Below, piece after piece: positions 45,656 through 57,082 of a DNA stretch of 64,000 bases (position 1 is its first letter; each line of letters starts with the position of its first letter). Made by a program: the position numbers and the translations under genes. The stretch is from Molossus alvarezi (taxonomy: Eukaryota > Chordata > Mammalia > Chiroptera > Molossidae). The notes beneath the pieces were generated by a model. That model had not been told where the DNA came from and ran no database searches. It saw only the letters and a program-made list of their open reading frames with translations. The stretch spans positions 123,962,501-124,026,500 of the forward strand of contig CM073886.1 in the NCBI GenBank assembly GCA_037176705.1, read 5' to 3'.

Positions 45656-45859
45656 GCCCAGACGGTGTGGCTCAGTGGATTGAGCATCATCCCATGGACT
45701 GAGAGGTCCCAGTTGGGGCACCTGCCTGGGTTGTGGGCTCGATCCCCAGTAGGGGGTGTGCAGGAGGCAGCCGATCGATGATTCTCTCTCACATCGATGT
45801 TTCTCTCTCTCCCTTCCTCTCTCTATAAAAAAAAAATCAAGGAAAACATCTTTTTAAAA
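45656..45859 (+). mobile_element. VES SINE, second head type
   Basis: The head GCCCAGACGGTGTGGCTCAG, GGGTTGTGGGCTCGATCCCC, TGTGCAGGAGGCAGCCGATC and a poly-A tail are present. The flanking duplication is AAAAGAGCTACAGACATT at 45637-45654 and AAAAGAGTTGCAGACATT at about 45860-45877. Confidence 0.94.
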
Positions 45860-45989
45860 AAAAGAGTTGCAGACATTTAATTGCAAGAACTGAGGTATCT
45901 TTTGGGGCTGCCCTGATACAGCATGAGTGAATGGGGTGCAGATGTTGACTGCCTGTCTTTCTAAATTCCCCCTCTGTCTTCTGTGCTTA

Positions 45990-46417
45990 CTAAGCAAAGT
46001 GCGGTAGTGCCCCGAAAAGGTAAGTCCACATCTGTCAACCTGGGAATGTGATCTTATTAGGAAAAAGGGTTTTTGTAGATGTAACTAAGGATCATATGAT
46101 GAGATCATCTGGATTACCCTAAATCCAGTGACAAGGGTCTCTATAAGATACAGAAGACAAGATAGGAGAGGAGAAAGCCATGTGAAGACAGAGACAAACC
46201 GCAGTGATGCAGCCACAAGTCAAAGAATGCCTGGACCCACCAGAAGCTGGAAAACGCACGAACTGGATTCTCCCCAAGGGCATTTGGAGAAAGCCTGGCC
46301 CTGTCAACACCTGGAGCTCAGAATTCTGGCTTCTAGAACTGTGAGAGAATAAATGTCCGTTGTTGTAAGCCCCTTAGTTTGTGGAGACTTGTTACAGCAG
46401 TCAGAGGATACTAATAC
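45990..46417 (+). mobile_element. MaLR-type solo LTR (MLT1-like)
   Basis: GGGAATGTGATCTTATTAGG, AGGGTTTTTGTAGATGTAAC, CTAAATCCAGTGACAAGGGT, GTGATGCAGCCACAAGTCAA, CACCAGAAGCTGGAAAACGC and GAACTGTGAGAGAATAAATG follow the MaLR LTR order. It ends with GTTACAGCAGTCAGAGGATA. No internal sequence is attached. Confidence 0.82.
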
Positions 46418-47640
46418 TCCCACCCTGGCAAGGTCCAAAGTGCCTTTGTGTTGCATTTCTATGAACGTCCAAGTGCCTGCATGGATGAGGTTTTAATGCA
46501 AGACAGAGTCTTGTTGCACAATTACCTTTCCTGGGCCCCCCTGCTGGGATCGGCCCTGGCTTGCAGGGACAGAGTGGGGAATTAATCACGTGCAGCAGGA
46601 CCGGTGGTGGCATCTAACCTGCTCTCAGAAGCAAGTCAGGCACTAACCTCACCAACATCCGTGGCACAGACTTGGCAATATTATTAATAAACATGCATTG
46701 AATTTGTACAGCTCAATGGTTTTGCTGGTTTCCTGTCCACCTATGGAGGCTGGTTAGCAGAGGCAGATCAACAGGACAAGCTCAGAACTCTCCAGGTCTG
46801 TCAGAGAAACCCCAGACCAGCTGCTGACGGCGGAATGTTCTTCAGCCGGGAGGACTTCCCATTGGCTCCCATTGCTGCCCAAACGCATACTTGGTTTATT
46901 CCTAGTGGCTGATCCAGAGATCATTCCAACCTCCACTTATCAGTCAGCAACTGTATAAATAAACTGGGCTTTGATAAAAAGAAAGGCAATTGAACTAAAC
47001 TACAGAATAAACATCATTCAGAACCCCTGACATCGAGCTGAATGGAAGCCCTACAGCTACGGAATTAAAGCAGCAGCCGCATGGAGACTGGTAGGAGGGC
47101 GGAGGCCCACGGGCTGGGCCCACACCCACGTGTGGCGGATAAAAATCAGGAGGACACCTCGGCTGGGAAGAAGGAGTCCCCATCCCACACCAGGTGCCCA
47201 GCTCAGGGTTTCAGTGCCAGGAAGAGAATCCCCATCACTTCTGACTGTAAAACCAGTGGGAACTGAGGCTCAGGGAGGCTGAGGCGGCTGGAGCCCCAGG
47301 CAGCTCCTTAAAGGGCCCGCGAAGAGACTTACTCAGACTCACACCCTCCAGGCTCCAGAGTCAGGGAGGCAGCTTGAAAGGCACCAGAGACAATCGGGGA
47401 AGAACTGAGCTGTTTGGCATCCGGGTGAGAGCTGGATGGGGCAGCTTTCTCCTGGACAGACGTGCTGGTGGAAGCCTTTGTTCCTTTGGTGAGCCCTTCC
47501 CCCACAGGCCCGGCAGACGGGTGCCATATCTGGGCCTCCAGCAACCTGGCTCACACTGGTAGCCCCGCCCTGGTGACTCCCTGAGGCCCCGCCCCACCCA
47601 ACTCTCAGGCCCACCCAACCTGTTTCCAAAGGCTTTACCA
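46418..47640. other. non-coding sequence without recognised elements
   Basis: No gene or repeat family was recognised. The GC-rich portion 47080-47620 gives several overlapping frames without recognisable features. Confidence 0.4.
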
Positions 47641-48171
47641 TAGGATTGGCTGGTCTTGGCTCCTGCTTCAGATTTTCCTAAAATCTCTCAAACAAGCAGC
47701 ATCTAGTCTCAGGGAGCCCCATAGCTCTTGTTAAGTGGCCGCAGGCCTGGCACTAGAAGCAGCCAGCCTTGGTTCACAGCTTGGCTTTGCCTGGGCACCT
47801 CCAAGCCCAGCACAAGAAGCAGCCATCTGTGGATCACTTTGCAGCTTATGCCTGATGGCCCCGGATATAACACAAGCAGTGGCTGACCTTGCCCCAGAGC
47901 CAGCACCCAGCACACCCAGTGGACAGCTTTAGATCACGGCAAAGCACCACCACCCAACCACTTCCACAAGAGACATACTCAAAGAGTGGATTCAGTGGGT
48001 ACTAGAGCCCTGCTGAAGTAAGTCTTGCTCTGTGTGGTGGCCCCTGCACAGCTGATCCTTCAAGGTGGTCAGAGGTTGGTGGTCAATAGGCACAGCTAGT
48101 CCTTGCAGCTGATCAGCCTGAGTAAATCCCTCCCATTGCCAACAGCAATCAAGACTCAATTACAACGGAAT

Positions 48172-48211
48172 GGTGTACAGTCCACATGACGGGTGTACAG
48201 TCCACATGACG
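48172..48211 (+). repeat. 20-bp tandem duplication inside HAL1
   Basis: The unit GGTGTACAGTCCACATGACG occurs twice in direct tandem at 48172-48191 and 48192-48211 without change. Confidence 0.95.
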
Positions 48212-48744
48212 GGTGCACCATGAATGTCCAGCTGAGGTGATCAGGGAGGCTGTGCCTCTGGATCCTACAGGACACCTACTACAATAGGCCACCCTACCAA
48301 GCCTATGAGTTGTAGCAACTCTACCTAATACATAAACACAAACACAGGGAGGCAGCCAAAATGAGGAGCCAAAGAAACATGTCCCAGTGAAAGAACAGGA
48401 CTCCAGGGCAAGAACTAAACAAAATCGAGGTAAGCAATTGATCAAATGCAGAGTTCAAAACATTGGTTATAAGGATGCTCAATGAACTTAGTAAGGCCTC
48501 AAAAGCATAAAACAGGACCAGTCAGAAATGAAGGATGCACAGCCAGAAATGAAAGAGGTACTAACTGCAATAAAGAATAATTTACAAAATATCAACAGTA
48601 GAGTAGGTGAAGCTGAGAATCAAACCATCAATTTGGAATATAAGGAAGCAAAAAACACCTAATTAGAACAGCAAAAAGAAAAAAGAATCCAAAATAATGA
48701 GGGCAGTATAAGGAACCTCTGGGACAACTTCAAGTGTACCAACA

Positions 48745-49256
48745 TTGTACCATGGGGTACCAGAAGGAGAAAAGAGAGAGCAAGAAATAGAAAACCTATT
48801 TGAAAAAGTAATGACAGAAAACCTCCTTAACTTGGTGAAGGAAACAGACATACAAGTCCAGAAAGCACAGAGTCTCAAGATGAACCCAAAGAGGCCCACA
48901 CCAAGACACATCCTAATTAAAATGCAAAAGGTTATAGACGAAGATAGAATCTTAAAAGCAGCTAGAGAAAAGCAAAATTTGTTACCTACAAGGGAGCCCC
49001 CATAAGACTATCAGTTGATTTCTCAAAAGAAACGTTTCAGGGGAGAAGGGAGTGGCAAGAAATATTTAAAGTGATAAAAAGCAAGGACCTACAACCAAGA
49101 TTACTCCATCCTGCAAAGCTATTATTTAGAATCAGTGGACATATAAAGAGCTTCCCAGACAAGAAAAAGCTAAACGAGTTCTTCACCACCAAACCAGTAT
49201 TATATGAAGAGTTGAAGGGTACTCTTGAAGAAGAAGATAAAAAATATGAACAATAG
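48745..49256 (+). pseudogene. L1/HAL1 ORF1p remnant
   Basis: Two frames contain most of the RNA-binding part of L1 ORF1p, a nucleic-acid chaperone. The frame 48745-49005 covers the end of the coiled coil and the RRM. The frame 49071-49256 covers the C-terminal domain (SKDLQPRLLHPAKL and FTTKPVLYEELKG). A frameshift lies between them near 49005. The start region (48361, MRSQRNMSQ) is also truncated by a stop, so no functional protein is expected. Confidence 0.85.
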
Positions 49257-49509
49257 CCCTGGCCGGTTTGGCTCAGCAGTTAGAGCGTCGGCCTGCGGTC
49301 CTGAGAGACCCAGGTTCGGTTCCCGCTAAGGACGCGTACCTCGGTTGCCATTTGTCCCCGGCCCTGGTTGGTCTTGCGGCTGGCAGTCACTCGATGTGTT
49401 CCTTTCACATCGATGTCTCTCTCTCTCTCTCTGTTCCTCTCTCTCCCTCCCACTTTATCTGAAAAAAAAAGGAAAAATGTCCTCGGGTGAGGATAAAATA
49501 TATATATAT
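49256..49509 (+). mobile_element. VES SINE nested in HAL1
   Basis: A consensus-like copy with head GCCCTGGCCGGTTTGGCTCA, tail TGTCCTCGGGTGAGGATAAA and a (TA)n end. The 12-bp duplication ATATGAACAATA is exact at 49244-49255 and 49510-49521. HAL1 sequence resumes directly after it. Confidence 0.97.
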
Positions 49510-49989
49510 ATATGAACAATAAAATGGCAATAATTAAATACATATCCATCAACAATTGAATCTACAAACCAAATCAACAAGCAGAACAGAAACAGACTCA
49601 TAGTTACAGAGAACTTTTGTTAATTGCTGAATGGGAGGGGGCTGGAGGGATGGGTAAAAAAGGTGAAGGAATTAAGAAGTACAAATTGGTTGTTAGACTG
49701 ATGAACCTCAAAGGAAAGGCGAGGCGGTGCAGGAAGAGATAAACCAAAGAACTTGTATGCATATATGCATAAACAATGGACACAGACAATAGTGTGGGGA
49801 AGGCAGGAGGGGGTGGAGCAGGGAGGAGAGAGTCAATGGGGGGAAAAAGTGGGGACATCTATAATACTTTCAACAGTAAAAATAAAAATTAAAAAAAGCA
49901 ATCAAAATGGGCTTAAAAGTGGACCATTTTGAATTGAAAGCCTTATCTAGGAATCACAGTAAAAATGAAAACAATCCCCAAACATCAGT

Positions 49990-50380
49990 GAATTCAAGCT
50001 CTTCATTTTACAGAAAAGGAAACAGGATAAGTGACCAGTTCAAAGTCACACGGCTACTTAGTGACAGAACTTGAATCTGGGTCTCCTTGCACATCCACCA
50101 GGCTTCCCACTGGCCTGTGCTGCCTGGCCTGTGGGGCCACAGCTTCGAGGGCCACTTTGTCTCAAACTCAGTCACAACAGCAGACACCATTGGTTGCCTT
50201 CTGTGCTGGGAGCCCATAGCAAACCATGAAGAAGTCATTGTTCTCCCCACTTTAAAGACACAGAAACCAAAGCATGGGGTAGTGCAGTAATCCACCCAAG
50301 AGCCGCAGCTGGTGAGTGGCGGAGCCCCCATTCAAACTCTGATCTTGAGTCTGGAGCCAAAGTTTTAACCACAACCCCGG
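49990..50380 (+). mobile_element. two MIR fragments
   Basis: CATTTTACAGAAAAGGAAAC with AAAGTCACACGGCTACTTAG marks the first (about 49995-50110). CCACTTTAAAGACACAGAAA with AGCCGCAGCTGGTGAGTGGC marks the second (about 50240-50350). Confidence 0.68.
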
Positions 50381-50389
50381 GGACCATAG

Positions 50390-51085
50390 CCTAAACCAGG
50401 CCAGTGAGCCAACGTCCTCTCTCCAGGTTCTTGTTCTTCGAATGTGCACCCAAAGGCAACCCCTGTTAACACACCAAATAAATGAGAGTCTGTCTACTTC
50501 CCCTGACCTCTCCCTCTTGTTCACATGGAATACCAGTGAAGGAAAAACACCATTTAAGGCACATTAGTCACCAGAGAAAGCCTCAAAGCAATCGCCTGCG
50601 CTTAGCATTTAGACCACTAGATGGCAGTGTGACTGCCCAGGAAGCAGCCGTAACTCCAGGGGTGTAGAATTCCCCCCAAGCCGGCCTTCCTGAGCTCCCA
50701 GTCCCAGTCCAGGCCCCCAGGCCTCGGGATTTGGGCTGGAACTGGGAAGCACTGGGAGCCCAATGGTAGTTACACACACGGATGGAAATGACAAGCGGGC
50801 AGCATGGATTTGAGCCTTTAAAATAAGTTCCCAAGAAATGAAACCCTTCCCAGCCTTTTCATTTTGAAATAGACTAACTTCTCCAGGGTGTCCCTTGAAT
50901 ACAGCTCAACTCCTTTGGAAGTCACCTTTCATAGCGTGTTTTTACGATGTGGTTTTGTTGGAAAGAACAATGTCCTCCTCCTGCTCACCCATCATTTATC
51001 ATTAATTTCTTGGGGCATTAGAATCTCAGAAGCTTGTGCTTGGCCTTGTGTACGCCCATGGAGCGTTCTGGTAAAACCTCCCCTG
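50390..51085. other. non-coding sequence without recognised elements
   Basis: Only the CTCF-like motif stands out. No gene or repeat family was recognised. Confidence 0.4.
50614..50626 (+). promoter_or_regulatory. CTCF-like motif
   Basis: CCACTAGATGGCA fits the CTCF core CCASYAGRKGGCR at all 13 positions. Occupancy cannot be judged from sequence. A second plus-strand core-like match is at 60124-60137. Confidence 0.45.
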
Positions 51086-51086
51086 A

Positions 51087-51325
51087 GCCCTGGCCGGTTT
51101 GGCTCAGCGGTTAGAGCATCGGCCCACGGTCCAGAGAGACCCGGGTTCGGTTCCCTCTAGGGCATGTACCTCGGTTGCACTTTGTCCCCGATCCTGGTTA
51201 GGGTTGTGTGGGAGGCAGCCACTCGATGTGTCCCTTTCATGTCGATGTCTCTCTCTCTCTTCTTCCCGCTCTATCTGAACAAAATGGAAAAATGTCCTCG
51301 GGTGAGGATTAAAAAAAGAAATCTC
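51087..51325 (+). mobile_element. VES SINE
   Basis: The head GCCCTGGCCGGTTTGGCTCA, B box GGTTCGGTTCC and tail TGTCCTCGGGTGAGGATTAA are present. The flanks show CTCCCCTGA before and CTCTCCTGA after, a likely imperfect target-site duplication. Confidence 0.94.
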
Positions 51326-51449
51326 TCCTGACAGCCCAGCTTGGGTCAAAAAGCACAGTCATGACTTTGCCTTATGCTCACATACCATCTATTTTTCTAC
51401 ACAGAATAATCTCTCTCATGACAAAATATTAAAAATTGCAAATATTAAT

Positions 51450-51625
51450 GATGTCTTTTTACATATTAACACACAATCACTGTATAGAATTTTATACTTA
51501 CAACAGCCCCATGAGGTTAGTACTATTATCCGCATTATTTCAAAGAAGGAAACTGAGGCACAGAGAGGTTAAGAGGCTCACCCAAAGTCACACAGCTGCT
51601 TGGAGGCAGAGTAAGAGACCCCTCC
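51450..51625 (+). mobile_element. MIR SINE
   Basis: CAACAGCCCCATGAGGTTAG, GGAAACTGAGGCACAGAGAG, GTTAAGAGGCTCACCCAAAG and CACACAGCTGCTTGGAGGCA are strong MIR core matches. This is the best-preserved MIR in the window. Confidence 0.9.
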
Positions 51626-53250
51626 TCTTTTCATTACCCTCACTCTGAGTTGAGTTAAAAGGGTGGTGAATCGACCTTGTGAATTCTTTACAAGAGGCAG
51701 CAATGTATACAAGAGGGCCAAAGGCTCCGACCAAATTTGGGGGTTACTGCCACTCTAAAATACTCCCTGAGAGGACTCGTGGCCTTCGTCATCCATTGTC
51801 CTGGCTCCCCAGGATTCCTTCGGAGAAGGCAGGGTTGATGGCAGGGCCACCCCCTTCTTTCGTCTGGGTAGAAATTTCACAGGAACCCCCACCCCCTGCC
51901 AGAAGGTAGGGTTTGGGGGAAATTGAAATTTCCTCCTTCTCATCAAAAAAGATGGATGGGCACACGCTTGTCAGGAGCAGGATGAGGTAAATTGTCTGTG
52001 CACAATGGGATTCTGTGTCTTGTTTCGGGACAAGACTTCATTTCATCCCAGCGGCACCAGAGGCTGGAACAGGAACTCGTGAGAGGCCCTATCCGGTTAC
52101 AAAGCAGCAAAGGACACACTTTTATCTGCGGATCACCCTTCTGGCCACAATGAGGCTGGGCTTTCATTTCTGACGTCCACCTTTCTCTTCTGCTGTTTTC
52201 CAACGGGACGTGCCTTTCCCCCTGTTCCAGCCGGCACGTCTGCGCTGCCAGAGTTTGCAGGGGGCCCTTTTCCTGCTATAAAATATGGCACGTTTATTTG
52301 AAAGAAGAAACCTGGACATAGCTGTTACCTGACTCCGGCAGAATGAGGTGGGAGCAGGGCTTCCTTGAGGTCTTCCTGGGGCCAGGGGCTGGGCACCCTC
52401 ACTTTTGGCTCTTGTGTTGCTCGGCACATGGACTCCAAGGACAGGGACACTTTCTGACGCCTGGCAGCAGGGATGTCAGGGGAATGGTTGAGTGATCCCT
52501 CCCCCCCACCAGGCTGACTTAGACAAGAAAAGTTCTATTATGTCCTCAGGATATTGAGCAAGAAGGAGAAAGAGAGGAACTAAAAAGTGTCTATTCAGCC
52601 TGGATACTTCTGCTGACGTTTCCAAAGCTGTGATATTTAAAGGAGCAAAACCAAAACAAGCTTTTCCTGCCTACCACCAGGGCACTTGGGGAGAAACTGG
52701 AAGGCCTTTGGCTCTGTAATCTGTCTGCATACCCAGGGTTGTCCCTTGCAGAGGAGGGCGAGGTCAATTAGGGAAGTCCACCCCAGCAGGTGGAATATTC
52801 TGGAGAAAATGCAATCTTCATTTGAAAATCCATGTTAAGAGACTACCATTGGAACAAAGTGGGATTTTAACAAATTGTTGTTGACAAACTAACCTCCCTT
52901 ACCTCTCATTCATTCATTCATTCATTCATTCATTCATCAGTCATAAACATTCATCATCTACTGTATGGGCCAAGCACTATACTGAGACTAGAAAGGTAAA
53001 GAACCTCTAGAAAGGCAAACAACCTCTTCTGTTTTCTAATCTTGTCTAGGTCACATCAGGAATGCCCCCGCCCCCCATACTCGTCCTTTCATCTACCTGA
53101 AGACTGAAAACTGTGGCCCGTTTGCCCAGGCTGGCCTAAGGCTTGCTTTGCACAACCTCGCAAGCTAAGAATGGTTTTTATATTTTTAAAGTGTTGCAAA
53201 ATAACAAATAAACAAACAAGCAAGCAAATAAATAAATAAAAGAAGAAGAA
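51626..53250. other. non-coding sequence without recognised elements
   Basis: Contains a (CATT)n run at 52906-52937. No gene or repeat family was recognised. Confidence 0.4.
52906..52937 (+). repeat. (CATT)n microsatellite
   Basis: Eight perfect CATT units in direct tandem. Confidence 0.95.
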
Positions 53251-53505
53251 CACCTCTGGCCTTTTGGCTCAGCAGTTAGAGACGGTCCTCGGACCAGAGA
53301 GACCTGGGTTCGGTTTCCGCTAAGGGCATGTACCTCCATTGCAGTTTGTCCCCGGCCCTAGTTGGGGTCGTGTGGGTGGCAGCCACTCATGTGTCTCTCT
53401 CACATCAATGTTTTTCTCTCTCTCTTCCCCCCTCTCTCCTTCCCACTCTATCTAAAGATAAATGCAAAAATGTCCTCGGGTGAGGAATAAATAAATAAAT
53501 AAAAC
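53251..53505 (+). mobile_element. VES SINE, damaged head
   Basis: The head has lost several bases (CCTCTGGCCTTTTGGCTCAG). The B box GGTTCGGTTTCC and tail TGTCCTCGGGTGAGGAATAA are present. A- and AAAT-rich sequence lies on both sides, so the duplication is not clear. Confidence 0.9.
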
Positions 53506-54105
53506 TGGAAACAACAACAATAAATAATCAAGACTATATGTAGCCTAAAATAGGTACTATCTGGCCCTTTGAAGTCTGCCAGCACCTATTCTACAGTAAG
53601 AGAATTCTTGCTTTTGAGCCAGGCATACAACGAAATAGAACAGGACATTTTCCAGCCCTTCTGGCCACTAGATGTGGCCGTGTGACTAAGTTTCGGCCAA
53701 TGGGATCGAAGCAGAATGATTTCTGTAGCTGCTGGGTGGAGGCTCCCTTCCTGCGGGCTGGGCTGCTCATGGATGACTTAGGGCAATGCTCCAGGGATGG
53801 CAGATCCAGGGACAGAAGGAGCCTGGGCCCTGCTATCTCTTGATTTTGCTAAAGATAAGCAATGTTTACTTTTCGAAGTCAGTCTTCTGCTTTTTTCTTC
53901 CCCCGACTCACCTCCTCGTGATGCCAAAAGACACAAAAACAAAAACAAAGACAAAAAAAACCACCCTCCAAAATCCAGAACTTGCCATGCCTTCATGGAA
54001 TGCACCTCCACTCTTCCCCTGACACCTGGTCAACTTCTATTCATGCCCCCAAACCCAGTGCAGGTATCCCCTCCATCTGAATCCAGCCCCTCACCACCAG
54101 GCCAG

Positions 54106-54133
54106 CCCCCCCGCCCCCCCCCCCCCCCCCGCC
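54106..54133 (+). repeat. poly-C tract
   Basis: A C run with a single G near its left end, followed by GCCGG. It is likely length-variable and hard to sequence. Confidence 0.9.
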
Positions 54134-54149
54134 GGCTTCTGGAGTACCT

Positions 54150-54300
54150 TTTAGTTGGAGGTACGTCTGCTTCTCTCACTACATCTTGAGCTCTTTAAAG
54201 GTGGAAACCGCAGCTGATTTGTCTTTGATTCCTGGCTCCTAGTACAGTGCCGGGTGCACTGAAGTTGCTTTACAAATACTGTGACATGAATTAGTTTGTT
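54150..54300 (+). mobile_element. L2 LINE 3' end
   Basis: CATCTTGAGCTCTTTAAAGG, then TTTGATTCCTGGCTCCTAGT and ACAGTGCCGGGTGCACTGAA, follow the L2 3' terminal pattern. Confidence 0.62.
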
Positions 54301-54309
54301 AGAGGCTAA

Positions 54310-56806
54310 GGGCAGCTTCTGGTTTGTGGGGGCAGTTGCTTATTTTACGTATTTATCTCATGAAAAGTTGAGTCCAGCCATTTATACCCCTGAGGGGAAG
54401 AGGTACAGTTTACTTTCTGAAATGTGGGAGAAGAAATGCACACATTTACAATGAATATATTTTAAGAAGTTGAACGTTTTATTTGATTTGGATGGTAATA
54501 TTGCTTGCTGGTAGTGTCTGAAAAGGTTTAACGATTTAATAAAAAGTTGTGAGGTGAGTTTAGCAACATAATGATATGTTCCCGAAATTACAGGAAATTA
54601 GAGGAAGTATAGAATACTTTCTCAAATCTACTTTATTATGTAAAAATAAACACTCATTACCCCCCCCCTCTATTTTTATAAGTTCCTCACACAGGAAAAT
54701 CATGCAATAATCTATTATTATTTTGTAACAACATGATAATGATGATACAAATTTCATTTGGTTCTCCCCATGCTTATAATCAATAAATGGTATGTGGCTT
54801 ATAACCAATAAATGCAAAAGCATTGTTTTTATAGTAAGCCTGTTTTACTGTATATTCTGGATATATGCAACCAATTTTTTGAACCAGCAAATTAATGTAA
54901 CACTTTTAAGCAGTAGCATTTCCCCCCCTCCATTTAGAGGAAGAATACAAAATATGAGGGGCATATCTTCACATATAATTCTTCCTGAGGCAGTGTTAAC
55001 AAAAAGTGGAGTTGGAAAAAATTACTTACAACTACGTAATACTGGGTTATTATTTGAATATCTACTTTTCATTAAATTCATAGTTACTTACTACAGCTTT
55101 TCATAAATTACAAGGAAACCTGAGCAGTAAAAAAAAAGAATTCCAAGGTTTCTTAAATCAAATATTAAATCCTACGTTACATCTGCTGAAGAATCAGAGC
55201 TAACACCCCAATGCTTCTGGATATTTTATTAAATGCTCAGAACTCCCCCTCCCCCAGCAAAACAATTCTAAGCCCATGATCTCCACGACTCGCTCATTCT
55301 GTGCGGGCTGCAGTCCTAGGCTTTTTCTTCCCATCCTGTGCAACTCTACTGTGTAACACAAGGCAATAAAATACTGAAGGGGAAAAAACAGAGTTATGTC
55401 GTGAGGGTGGAGGAAGTCAGCTTACTCAGCTCATTCCTACCAGTATCAGTATCTACTGAGCACGTCAGAATGTTTGTCTTTACGGTCCAGGCAAATTCTT
55501 TTCCTCTCCCTATCAAATCTCATCCTCACCTCTACCCCAGGCTGAGAAATCTTACCCTCTTTCTCTCTGGCCGGTATTATTCCCACCTGAAGCGCTGGCC
55601 TATGTGAGCCTACGGCCTGTTGAGATGCTTGCTTTCTTGTTCTCTACATTAAAACATTGTACTGAATATTGTTCTTACACTTTAGCAATTATAACACTTA
55701 TCTCCCCTCAATTGAAAAACAAAGTTAATTTTCTAGTTCTCAGAGGAGTGACATGAAGCTGATGGCCAATCTGGCCACCTTTCCGGGAGGGAGGTGGTCT
55801 GGGTCTGGGGGCCACGCCAGCCGTGTGACACCATGTAAAGCCTCCAGTGACTTATTCAGGAAGCCAGCCACGAACGTGTTCGGGAGTGAAAATGATCTGG
55901 CCTGAGTCAGGCGTTAGCACAGGCCCGACGGCTCCCTTCCTGCAAGGATCTGGGCCTGGTGCGAAGCCGGGGGGAGCGGGCTTCCCCTTCGTGCTCAGCA
56001 CAGGAGCGCACCTGGCGGGAGGGGTCGCACCTGGCCACCGCTCAGACGCTCAGACCGAGGAGCAGCAGGAACAGCACAAACGTGCCCTTCTGAAAGCGTG
56101 CTTTGCCCTGTGACCTGTGCCTGGCTGTCAGGCCCTTTGTCTTAGGCCAATCTCCTCCCCATCACAGGTCACGGAAGGTGTGTGTTCCTAGAGCGGGCTC
56201 ACTGTCTGCTTCAGAACCTACGCCCAGACGTACTAGCAATCAGGATGGGGAGGCATCACCGTGTAGGGGAGAAGCCAAGAAACAGGTTCTGCTTATTTTG
56301 CGACTTTGACAACTACCCCCCCCCCAAAAAAAACTCCCACACAACATTCAGAGAAACATCACAACCTGCAAAGTGCAAGAATGGCCCCAGGGTCGCATGT
56401 GATAAAAGCTGTCTCTCCTCTCCTGTCCCTTACCTCCCTCGGACCCCAGCCTCCTCCCTCCAGCCAGCTCTTCCTCTTTGCTCCCCAGGAAAGCAGAAAC
56501 GAATCGGTCGACATGAAACATTTTCTAACTCTCAGCTTCTGAGAGTCTAAAAAATGCATTGAAGATAGGAGAAGGTATGTTGACGTAAGAAGCCTGCAAA
56601 CTTGCAGAGAATTTTCATGAGCTTATCTGAGCCAACTGATGGCAATTGCTGGGAAGCGGAATGTCAGTGGGTTGAGGAAAGGCTCCCGAGAAGGGCAGTT
56701 TTGCACCTTGTTTTCTACGTTAGACTCAGGGGAGGGCGTGTGAGGAGGGCTGCGTGGAACCCGCTGATGCTCGTTGAAGGGGCGGGAGAAAACAAAGTGG
56801 AGAAAT
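54310..56806. other. non-coding sequence; CpG-rich at 55917-56065
   Basis: No gene or repeat was recognised. The first 1.3 kb is very AT-rich. The CpG-rich patch is listed separately. Confidence 0.4.
55917..56065. promoter_or_regulatory. CpG-dense patch upstream of the FYB1 exon
   Basis: About a dozen CpGs occur in roughly 150 bp, including CGAAGCCGGGGGGAGCGGGC and GGAGCGCACCTGGCGGGAGG. It lies 24 kb upstream of the FYB1 large exon in transcription direction. No TATA box, splice donor or family match was identified. A promoter or enhancer role is inference only. Confidence 0.33.
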
Positions 56807-56819
56807 CTCACTTTGTTTT

Positions 56820-57069
56820 TGTTTTTTTCTAATCCTCACCCGAGGACATTTTTGCATTTATCTTCAGATAGAGCGGGAGGGAGAGAGAGGGGAAGAGAGA
56901 GAGAGAAACATCCATGTGAGAGGGACACATTGACTGGTTGCCACCCACACGACCCCAACTGGGACCGGGGACAAACTGCAACTGAGGTACGTGCCCTCAG
57001 CAGGAACTGAACCTGGGACTCTGTGGACTGCGGGACGACGCTTTAACTGCTAAGCCAAACTGGCCAGGG
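56820..57069 (-). mobile_element. VES SINE
   Basis: Reverse-oriented copy from AATCCTCACCCGAGGACATT to AAGCCAAACTGGCCAGGG. The 13-bp duplication CTCACTTTGTTTT is exact at 56807-56819 and 57070-57082. Confidence 0.96.
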
Positions 57070-57082
57070 CTCACTTTGTTTT

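Larger units (their letters stand above)
47645..49900 (+). mobile_element. HAL1 (half-L1) retroelement, near full length, split by a VES
   Basis: The 5' UTR-like part contains CAGGGAGGCAGCCAAAATGA and TTCAAAACATTGGTTATAAG. The ORF1-type coding part at about 48360-49256 matches L1 ORF1p: EGEKREQEIENLFEKVMTEN, then MNPKRPTPRHILIKMQKV and ILKAAREKQ, and further on FPDKKKL. The frame is broken by stops and shifts. No ORF2 lies between ORF1 and the 3' UTR, which is the defining feature of HAL1. The 3' end carries ATGCATATATGCATAAACAA and a G-rich segment, then an A-rich tail. The 5' limit is approximate. Confidence 0.85.

Noticed and set aside
47630..47640. Candidate upstream FYB1 exon end (ATG followed by GTAAAG on the minus strand)
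   Set aside because: The donor is weak, the region has no other exon evidence, and several similar ATG-GTA sites exist by chance.
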